From Bryobacterales bacterium (lineage in GTDB: Bacteria; Acidobacteriota; Terriglobia; Bryobacterales; Bryobacteraceae), in assembly GCA_003157745.1 (NCBI GenBank), contig PMKM01000117.1, positions 1-39,591 of the forward strand: a DNA stretch of 39,591 nt, given 5' to 3'. A program made the position numbers and the translations under genes. Under the pieces are notes generated by a model. That model saw only the letters and a program-made list of their open reading frames with translations. It was not told where the DNA came from and did no database searches. This document shows, piece after piece, positions 33,021 through 39,591 of the stretch (positions within the stretch are counted from its first letter, which is position 1; the number at the start of each line of letters is the position of its first letter).

Positions 33021-33295
33021 GAAAGACACCTGCAATCATCTCCGCCCTGATCGTATTGCTGGTCACCGGCGCATCGGCGCAGCCGTGGCGGGGCCCTAAG
33101 GTCTCGGTGGATGGCGACCTCGGCGAATGGGGCGATATGCCGTATGAGAAGATCGACGGCGTGGGCGGCAGCGCGGGCTTTCGCTTCGGCGTGAGCTATG
33201 ACAAGGATTACCTGTACATCGCCTGCCACCTGAAGGACGACGTATGGATCGCCCGTCCCACGCTGGGTAAGACAGCCGACGGAATCAAGCCATGA
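33017..33295 (+). pseudogene. Truncated CBM9/DOMON-like exported protein
   Basis: ATG 33017 overlaps the previous stop codon (ATGA). It encodes a signal peptide (RKTPAIISALIVLLVTGASA, cleavage before Gln) and about 70 residues of a CBM9-like fold: VSVDGDLGEWGDMPYEKIDG, then FGVSYDKDYLYIACHLKDD. It stops at 33293-33295, half-way through such a domain, which normally needs 170 or more residues. Only the first strands are present, so I call it a truncated gene. Reading through the TGA gives no further recognisable CBM9 sequence. Confidence 0.65.
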
Positions 33296-33498
33296 CTGGG
33301 CATTTCAGGCATCCGGGCCGCAAACGGCATTTCACAGCGAAATCCGCCAGCGCTCCATAACATCTATTGGACATCGGATTACGGTGACTTTCACCAAGGC
33401 AGTTTGAGAGAAAGGTGTTACGACAGATGCGAGATTCATTTTGTACCGGATTCTTTGCGCGCTACAACTCTTGCCACCTCCAGAAATTCTCGAATGCA

Positions 33499-35916
33499 AT
33501 GAAGCTGGCCTGGACAGTGATGGTGGTCCTGCTCGGCTTTATCGCAGTCTCCAGCGCCGCAGCTCAAGATGAAGCCGGCAAATTCGTGCTGGTACGAGAA
33601 AACAGAACAATTGCGATCGAGCCATATGGTCCCGGTATCGTTCGCGTCACGCTGAGCGGGGAGAAACCTGCGGCACTTGGAGCGCCTGGATATGGAATTG
33701 TGGGCACGCCATCAATGACTGGCTGGACCCACAAACGGGATTCCGAGGGCTACGATGTCATTCGCTCGGGGCAATTGACTGTCCGTATTGCTTCGCAGAA
33801 CCTGCCTGGGCCACACCACTTTCCACTCGACTCGGTGAACCAGTCGCTGAGAGACATCTACTTCCCCTCGAACGGCGCCCGGAATGGACCTTACGACGAC
33901 ACCATCTCCATAACCACAGCAACCGGTAAGTCTCTACTGACCATGGGTCGCTGGTCCATGTTTCCCAATCACTCCGAGACGGCGCCCGGCGGCGCAAATA
34001 GGCAAGAAAAGGTCGATCCCGGCTATCGAGTTTCCGCGACCTTCGACTCACCAACCGATGAGCACTACTTTGGGCTTGGCCAACAGCAACAGGGTGCTCT
34101 TGACCTGCGGGACCACCGCATCGACTGCTGGCATGCATACGAGGCGATCGGTGGAGAAGATGTCTGCGTTCCCTTTATGGTGTCGAGCCGCGGCTATGGG
34201 CTGATCTGGGATAACCCGTCGAAAACGACGATTGACCTCGGTTTCAACCAGCAGAACATCTGGTCGTCCGAGGTGGGGGATCGCGTCTCTTTCTTTGTCA
34301 TCGCGGGCGAAAAGAGCGATGAGATCTACCAGGGCTATCGCCAACTGACCGGGATCGCGCACCTTCTGCCGAAAGCCGCCTATGGCTACATCCAGAGCAA
34401 AGCGATCTATCCCACACAGGAACAAGTGCTGGACGTTGCGAAGGGATACCGCGACCGTCAGTTACCGCTGGACGTACTGGTTGTGGACTTCCTGAATATG
34501 ACGAAGCAAGGCGAGTTGGATCTCGATCCTGCCCGATGGCCTGAACCCGCTGCGATGAACCGGCAGCTCCACTCGATGGGAATCCACAGTCTGTTGAGTG
34601 TCTGGCCTCACTTCTCCGCCGGCACTCAGTTCTATAACATGCTGCTCGAAAAGGGCTGGCTTATTCATGGTGCCGACGGCGCCCCGGACTCGGGCGGCTT
34701 TGCCAAAGTGATTGGACCCAATATCGATACCACCAACCCCGCGGCGGCCAAGTGGTGGTGGGAGTCTCTACGAGATCGCTACATAAAGCCGTATGACTTT
34801 GACTACCTATGGCTTGACGAGACAGAGCCAGATGTCGATCCGGCCAAGGACTTCTTCTTCATCGGGTCCGGTACCCGTTATTACAACGTTTATCCCTTGT
34901 TTCACACGGCTTCCGTTTACGAGGGGTTCCGCCGCGACTTCGGAGACAGCCGCCGGGTGATGATTCTGGCTCGCGCGGCATACCTTGGCGCGCAGCGCAA
35001 CGGTACCATCTTCTGGTCGAGCGACATCTACTCCACCTGGGACATGTTGAAGCGTTCTATCCCCGCCGGATTGAACTTTACTGCCAGCGGCATGCCCTAT
35101 TGGAATACGGACATCGCCGGTTTCTTCTCGCCGAATATCTCCCCAAACTACCACGCAGCCCATAAACCGTTGGTGGACTCTTCAGATGCGCGGGAGAACG
35201 TCACCAATTACGAGGATTACCCTGAACTGTTCGTGCGCTGGTTCGAGTGGGGTGCTTTCCAGCCTGTTATGCGTGCTCACGGGGAAAGAATGCATAACGA
35301 AGTCTGGTCCTACGGCAAACAGGCCGAGCCCATCCTCGAGAAATATCTGCGTTTGCGGTATCGGCTTATGCCGTACATCTACTCACTTGGTTACGGCAGC
35401 TACCTGACGGGCGCGCCTTTCACCCGTGCGCTCTTCATGGATTTCCCAAACGATCCCAAAGTTGCGAGTATCCCCGACGAATACATGTTCGGCCCGGCGT
35501 TCCTGGTGGCCCCTGTCTCGGAGCAAGGGGCAACCAGCCGTAGCGTCTACCTGCCCGCGGGCTGCGATTGGTACAACTACTGGACGAATGAACGAATCAA
35601 GGGCGGCCAGACAATCACCGCCGCGGCGCCCATCGATACGATTCCGCTCTTCGTCCGAGCGGGTTCCATTGTGCCGCTGGGAGCTACGATTCTAAGCACG
35701 CAGCAGTCACAGGCCATCGCCTCGGTTCGTGTCTACCCAGGAACGGATGCGGACTTCACTCTCTTTTCAGACGACGGGACCACATACTCCTATGAGAAGA
35801 ATGCCGGATCGGTCACAAGGCTTCACTGGGATGAGGCAGCACATCGGTTGAACTACGAGGGAGTCGCCGCATGGAGCGGGCCAAATTCAGCAGTTGTGGA
35901 TGTCGTTCATCCTTGA
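33499..35916 (+). CDS. Exported GH31 glycosidase, alpha-xylosidase/alpha-glucosidase type
   Basis: 805 residues from ATG 33499, chosen because it opens the signal peptide MKLAWTVMVVLLGFIAVSSA (cleavage AAA before Gln). The upstream in-frame ATG at 33415 adds 28 unsupported residues. An N-terminal beta-sandwich precedes the barrel. The nucleophile is D440 in YLWLDETEPD, and the acid/base is likely D509 in IFWSSDIYSTWDMLKR. The motif LNFTASGMPYWNTDIAGFF is typical of xylosidase-type GH31. C-terminal beta domains follow. It removes terminal alpha-linked xylose or glucose. With GH29 and GH42 nearby, a xyloglucan-side-chain role is plausible; alpha-glucosidase activity cannot be excluded. Confidence 0.9.
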   Translation: MKLAWTVMVVLLGFIAVSSAAAQDEAGKFVLVRENRTIAIEPYGPGIVRVTLSGEKPAALGAPGYGIVGTPSMTGWTHKRDSEGYDVIRSGQLTVRIASQNLPGPHHFPLDSVNQSLRDIYFPSNGARNGPYDDTISITTATGKSLLTMGRWSMFPNHSETAPGGANRQEKVDPGYRVSATFDSPTDEHYFGLGQQQQGALDLRDHRIDCWHAYEAIGGEDVCVPFMVSSRGYGLIWDNPSKTTIDLGFNQQNIWSSEVGDRVSFFVIAGEKSDEIYQGYRQLTGIAHLLPKAAYGYIQSKAIYPTQEQVLDVAKGYRDRQLPLDVLVVDFLNMTKQGELDLDPARWPEPAAMNRQLHSMGIHSLLSVWPHFSAGTQFYNMLLEKGWLIHGADGAPDSGGFAKVIGPNIDTTNPAAAKWWWESLRDRYIKPYDFDYLWLDETEPDVDPAKDFFFIGSGTRYYNVYPLFHTASVYEGFRRDFGDSRRVMILARAAYLGAQRNGTIFWSSDIYSTWDMLKRSIPAGLNFTASGMPYWNTDIAGFFSPNISPNYHAAHKPLVDSSDARENVTNYEDYPELFVRWFEWGAFQPVMRAHGERMHNEVWSYGKQAEPILEKYLRLRYRLMPYIYSLGYGSYLTGAPFTRALFMDFPNDPKVASIPDEYMFGPAFLVAPVSEQGATSRSVYLPAGCDWYNYWTNERIKGGQTITAAAPIDTIPLFVRAGSIVPLGATILSTQQSQAIASVRVYPGTDADFTLFSDDGTTYSYEKNAGSVTRLHWDEAAHRLNYEGVAAWSGPNSAVVDVVHP

Positions 35917-36194
35917 GCATGGGAGATATCCTCGGAAAGATCAATGCCGGCAACCTCAAGAAAGCACATGCGCCGATAGAAAGCGGAAGGGCAAAGGGAA
36001 AGAGTATAGTGGATGGTTTCTAAGTTCCAGGGCGGCAAGTTCCAAGCAAGACAACGGAGTTAAGCCATGACTTGGTATTGCGGGCGCTCGGGCAGTGAGC
36101 GGCGTCTCGTAACGCATTCGGGCTTGCCGGCGGGATCTGTGAAGACGATAGCGCAGCGGCGTGGCGCTCGCCACTCGAAATGAAGGAAACGATC

Positions 36195-38267
36195 ATGCTC
36201 GAAAGAATGGAGAACACAGTTATGCTCAGGAAAGTGGCAATTTGCGTTGGGTTGTCGATCTCTTGTTCTGTGCCGGTTGCGGCTCAGCTTCCCGCAACGC
36301 CGTACTCCCCATCGCTGTTGCTGGGGGCGGCGTGGTATCCGGAGCAGTGGCCGGAGTCGCGTTGGGAGGCAGACCTGTCGCTGATGGAAGCAGCGCACAT
36401 CCATGTTGTCCGTGTAGGCGAGTTTGCATGGAGCAGCATGGAGCCGCGCGAGGGCGACTACGAACTCGATTGGCTCGAAGCTAGTGTGCGCGCGGCCGAA
36501 CGGCACCACATCGCCATCGTCATCGGCACGCCCACGGCTACGCCTCCCGCATGGCTGACCGCCAAATATCCCGAAACCTTGCGCACCATGGCGGACGGAC
36601 GCAAGGATGGCCATGGCAACCGCGCACAATTTGACTGGTCCAATCCCAAGTATCGCGAACTGGCCGCCAAGATTGCGACCAAGCTGGCCGAACGCTTCGG
36701 GCACGATGCCAACGTGATCGGCTGGCAGATCGATAACGAGTACGCCAACGAGAGTTTTGATGCGGAGACCAGGGCGCAGTTTCAGCAATGGCTGCGCGCG
36801 AAGTACAAGACGCTTGAAAACCTGAACGCGCGATGGACGACGGCCTACTGGAGCGAGAGCTATCAGGATTGGGCGCAGATACCGATCCAGGAGGGCTACG
36901 GAAATCCCGGCCTGCTTTTGAACTGGAAGGAATTTGTCAGCGATACATGGCGCAGTTATCAGCGCAATCAGATCGAAGTAATTCGCGCCCACGCCGATCC
37001 CAGGCAGAAGATCACCACCAACTTGATGGGATGGTTCGACGCCTTCGATCACTACACGGTTATCCAGGATCTCGACTTTGCATCTTGGGATAACTACGTC
37101 GGCTCCGGTCATCTCGACCCGGTTCGTACAGGAGCCACGCACGATCTTACGCGAGGTTTTCTGAAAAGGAACTTCTGGGTGATGGAGACTCAGCCCGGAG
37201 CCGTTAACTGGTCACCCAATAACAATATGCTCGACAAAGGCGAGGCGCGCGCCATGGCCTGGAACGATGTCGGCCACGGCGCGGATTCGGTCTTGTTTTG
37301 GCAATGGCGCAGCGCATTGAACGGGCAGGAAGAGTATCACGGTGTGCTGGTTGGAGCGGATGGGACTCCGGTTCCGTTCTACGAGGAAGCGAGGCAGATA
37401 GGAGCCGAGTTTGAAAAGGCGGCGCCGGCGCTGGCCGGTACGGCGGTTGACTCTCAGGTTGCGATTCTGCATGATTATGAGAGCCGCTGGGCTATCAACT
37501 GGCAGCGCCACAACAGCGCCTTCGATCCGGTGGATAACCTAGTCAGTTACTATGCTTCGCTGCGGGCGCTGGCCAGGTCGGTGGACATCGTGGCGGACAC
37601 TGCGCCGCTGAGCCGGTACAAGCTGGTCGTGGCTCCGGCGCTTAACCTGCTTACGCCTGAGGCGGCAAGGAATCTCGATGCATACGTGCGCGGAGGCGGA
37701 CATCTGGTCTTGACGCAGCGCTCCGCGATGAAGGATGAGGACAACAGCTTGTTTCCCCAGCGGCAGCCTGGGTCGCTGGCAGAACTGTTGGGCGCGCGCG
37801 TAGAGCAGTGGTATTCGCTCGACAAGCCGGTCCCTATAGACGGTGAATGGGGCGCTGGCGAGGACCGCATGTGGGCCGAACAACTGAGTGTGAGTTCGCC
37901 GGAAACGAAGACACTCATGCGCTATGGCAGGAGCAATGGATGGCTGGACGGCCAGCCGGCGGCGGTGACGCGCTCCGTCGGAAAAGGCAGCATCACCTAC
38001 ATCGGCGCCGGACTGGGCGGAGAAACCATGAAGGCCGCGACCAGGTGGATGACGAGAGAAGCAGGTCTCGTACCGATCATGAGCGATCTGCCGGATGACG
38101 TCGATCTGGCCATTCGCTCCGGCAACGGCAAGCGGATCTTCATCTTCACCAACTACGGGGTTTCGCCGCGTACCATTGCGCTTCCCAACCCGATGCAAGA
38201 CGTGCTCATGGGAGGAACGGTTTCCAGCGTCACGCTGCCGCAGTATGGGGTAGCGGTCCTGCGGTGA
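36195..38267 (+). CDS. Exported GH42 beta-galactosidase
   Basis: 690 residues from ATG 36195 (AAGGA upstream). ATGs at 36180 and 36222 are alternatives; all give a signal peptide ending in PVAA before Gln. GH42 marks: LLGAAWYPEQWPESRWEADL, then VVRVGEFAWSSMEPREGDYE and PTATPPAWLTAKYPE. The acid/base is E182 in IGWQIDNEYAN, and the nucleophile is E331 in FWVMETQPGAVNW. A trimerisation/amidotransferase-like domain (DSQVAILHDYESRWAI) and a small C-terminal beta domain follow. Classical GH42 enzymes are cytoplasmic, so the export signal is notable. It would release terminal beta-galactose from plant oligosaccharides. Confidence 0.93.
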   Translation: MLERMENTVMLRKVAICVGLSISCSVPVAAQLPATPYSPSLLLGAAWYPEQWPESRWEADLSLMEAAHIHVVRVGEFAWSSMEPREGDYELDWLEASVRAAERHHIAIVIGTPTATPPAWLTAKYPETLRTMADGRKDGHGNRAQFDWSNPKYRELAAKIATKLAERFGHDANVIGWQIDNEYANESFDAETRAQFQQWLRAKYKTLENLNARWTTAYWSESYQDWAQIPIQEGYGNPGLLLNWKEFVSDTWRSYQRNQIEVIRAHADPRQKITTNLMGWFDAFDHYTVIQDLDFASWDNYVGSGHLDPVRTGATHDLTRGFLKRNFWVMETQPGAVNWSPNNNMLDKGEARAMAWNDVGHGADSVLFWQWRSALNGQEEYHGVLVGADGTPVPFYEEARQIGAEFEKAAPALAGTAVDSQVAILHDYESRWAINWQRHNSAFDPVDNLVSYYASLRALARSVDIVADTAPLSRYKLVVAPALNLLTPEAARNLDAYVRGGGHLVLTQRSAMKDEDNSLFPQRQPGSLAELLGARVEQWYSLDKPVPIDGEWGAGEDRMWAEQLSVSSPETKTLMRYGRSNGWLDGQPAAVTRSVGKGSITYIGAGLGGETMKAATRWMTREAGLVPIMSDLPDDVDLAIRSGNGKRIFIFTNYGVSPRTIALPNPMQDVLMGGTVSSVTLPQYGVAVLR

Positions 38268-38282
38268 GTGGCGCGTGTGCGA

Positions 38283-38315
38283 TGAGATGTGGCGCATCAC
38301 TTCCGCCACATCTCA
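38283..38315. terminator. Strong 12-bp hairpin between convergent genes
   Basis: TGAGATGTGGCG (38283-38294) pairs perfectly with CGCCACATCTCA (38304-38315) around a 9-nt loop, 15 bp after the GH42 stop codon. It overlaps the stop codon of the minus-strand GT39 remnant. It has a short T-run (ACTTTA) on the plus side and probably ends the plus-strand cluster. Confidence 0.65.
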
Positions 38316-38996
38316 CTTTACCTGCGCGGCTGATTTGGAGATCTCGGCAAGTCGCTCGTTGATCCAGTTGGCCGGCTCCTTCTGGGCCGATGGCTCCATG
38401 GTGCGGGCGATGGCCAAAGCCTGGTTGTAATGAATGGCGGCTTCGGCATTTCTTCCCTGATCCTGGAGCATACGCCCCAGCGCGCGTTGCGCATCGATGA
38501 ACTCCGGATCGATGCTGACGGCGGTCTCGGCATTTTGAAGCGCTCCCGCAAAGTCTTTGTTCTGGCGCAACCGCCAGGCATTGCTGACATGCTTCATCGC
38601 CCGCGCCATGGGGATGGAATAGTCGCCGTTAAAGACGGCTACACCATCCTGAATTACCGCATCCGGCTCAAGCGCAACGAACTCTTGATAGGGGTTTAGT
38701 TTCTCGCTTCCGAACTCATATCCATAGAGATCGCTATAGCTGATGAACACCGGGCCATGAACCACGGGCGGCACTTCAATATCCGCTCCAGTATCTGCGG
38801 TGGGCAGCAGCTTGCAGGGGATGCCGTAGTCGCCAGGCAGAATGGCCATCGCGACAAAGTACGCGAACCGGCAATCGTGAATATGGTGCTGGTCCACGTA
38901 GGCTTTGACGGCAATGAGCTGCTGCCCCCAGTCGACATTCGAATCGGTCAGGAAGCGATGCGTTTGGCTGGGTCCACCCCAGGCTTCGTTGGCGAA
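38313..38996 (-). pseudogene. 5'-truncated GT39-type glycosyltransferase (C-terminal part)
   Basis: The minus-strand frame starts abruptly with FANEAWGGPSQTHRFLTDSN and then DWGQQLIAVKAYVDQ. This aligns with YANEAWGGPTNTYRLLTDSN and DWGQGLRAAKSYL of the intact enzyme at 26202-28298. Homology continues through LNPYQEFVALEPDAVIQDGV to TPR-like helices (WRLRQNKDFAGALQNAETAV, QRALGRMLQDQGRNAEAAIH). All membrane helices and the catalytic N-terminal half are missing. Homology begins nine bases after the stop codon of the next upstream gene, so the break is sharp. An upstream open frame to 39131 is only the overlap with that gene. Confidence 0.75.
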
Positions 38997-39004
38997 CTGA
39001 GGAC

Positions 39005-39481
39005 TTACCACCGGTTCTTGACGTAAATCAACGCGTCGAAAAGCGCAAGTTTCGCAGCGTCTTCTGTGGGATGGACACGGTGCAGAAACGCCTTTCTCTC
39101 GGGGTCGCGCCGTATCACGGAACCTGACCAACCATTGCCCTTCGGAAAAACGGTAAGTACAAAGCCATCGGTGCGCAGGAAGTCGTTACCTTTTTGCGAT
39201 GGACGCCAGTTCCCTTGAAGCCAATTCGCGCGGCGTTTAGCTGCGTTGATGAGTGCGCCTTCGCGCCGCTTCGGCCCAACGTAATCCTCTTCCATCACCT
39301 CTGCACAGTGGCAGCCAACTACGAGTTCGTTTGGGTAAGCCGGGTGGCTCATGTGGTGTGCGTAGCGGATTTCCCTGGCTTCGCACATTTCGCAGGTCAT
39401 CCGGTCTGCGCCCAGATCGTAGACACCGGTGTTCTCCCATCCCTTGTGCGGGACACCTTGCTGCGCCCACTTGTCCGTCAT
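39005..39481 (-). CDS. Small conserved protein with two Cys pairs, function unknown
   Basis: 158 residues, no signal peptide or membrane helix. The N-terminal half holds MTCEMCEAREIRYAHHMSHP and LVVGCHCAEVMEEDYVGPKR. CxxC plus CxC with nearby His residues suggests a metal site. The second half is basic and aromatic (ANWLQGNWRPSQKGNDFLRT, TVFPKGNGWSGSVI). I recall related hypothetical proteins scattered in bacterial genomes and plasmids but no known function. The ATG is at 39481. It interrupts the homology of the GT39 remnant at its 3' end, so it may mark an insertion or deletion joint. The remaining 110 bp to the window end hold nothing recognisable. Confidence 0.7.
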   Translation of the reverse strand: MTDKWAQQGVPHKGWENTGVYDLGADRMTCEMCEAREIRYAHHMSHPAYPNELVVGCHCAEVMEEDYVGPKRREGALINAAKRRANWLQGNWRPSQKGNDFLRTDGFVLTVFPKGNGWSGSVIRRDPERKAFLHRVHPTEDAAKLALFDALIYVKNRW

Positions 39482-39591
39482 CAGCTTTGATGGTTTCGGC
39501 CCTTACGTCACAAACCGCGTCACAAGGGCCTATTCCGTACTCTTGATTTCTACTCTAACCTACTGATTCCATTGGTCGGGGCGGGGCGATT

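Noticed and set aside
36060-37142. 360-codon minus-strand frame over the GH42 gene
   Set aside because: Shadow of the catalytic part of GH42.

Overview
The window looks like chromosomal DNA of an acidobacterium of the Bryobacterales/Solibacter type. Supporting marks are an ECF sigma factor next to a large Ser/Thr kinase with TPRs, an NHL-repeat secreted protein ending in a Solibacter-type (TIGR03437-like) C-terminal domain, a very large Oar-like TonB-dependent receptor with a carboxypeptidase-regulatory domain, and a LytS/LytTR pair. Taxonomy is inferred from gene families only.

Layout. 0-3 kb: end of a GH94 cellobiose/cellodextrin phosphorylase, an EamA-type exporter and an ECF sigma factor. 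3.4-6.4 kb: membrane-anchored Ser/Thr kinase with TPR ectodomain. 6.6-11.2 kb: an NHL-repeat protein on the minus strand, a relic of a second NHL protein beside it, a relic of an RND efflux pump, a tiny membrane-peptide ORF and an unknown minus-strand gene. 11.2-13.8 kb: an empty stretch, then an exported beta-lactamase-fold protein.

13.8-23.9 kb is the most coherent accessory system. A divergently transcribed regulator with three domains (MerR HTH, XRE HTH, cupin) faces a six-gene operon: TonB-dependent receptor, class III aminotransferase, succinate-semialdehyde-type dehydrogenase, MFS transporter, nitrilase-family amidohydrolase and a PyrE-like phosphoribosyltransferase. A 23-bp near-perfect palindrome lies in the shared promoter region. 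I read this as an outer-membrane-to-central-metabolism route for an amide or N-carbamoyl compound that releases an omega-amino acid (GABA- or beta-alanine-like). The substrate is unknown.

24.2-39 kb: a LytS/LytTR two-component system with a GT39-type glycosyltransferase, then exported sugar-active genes: GH29 fucosidase, acyltransferase-3, MBL-fold/PD40 fusion, a truncated CBM9-like protein, GH31 and GH42. Fucosidase, xylosidase-type GH31 and galactosidase together would fit trimming of fucosylated xyloglucan side chains. Base composition looks visibly less GC-rich here than in the left half. The cluster is closed by a strong hairpin, a 5'-truncated second GT39 copy in the opposite orientation, and a small Cys-containing protein of unknown function.

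Two themes cross the window. First, gene remnants sit at many junctions (NHL, RND, an unknown family near 24 kb, an orphan Tat leader, a CBM9-like stub, a GT39 stub), indicating repeated deletion and rearrangement. Second, seven of the eight proteins with recognisable Sec signal peptides have Gln directly after the expected cleavage site. No tRNA, rRNA, CRISPR array, IS element or intact integrase was recognised.
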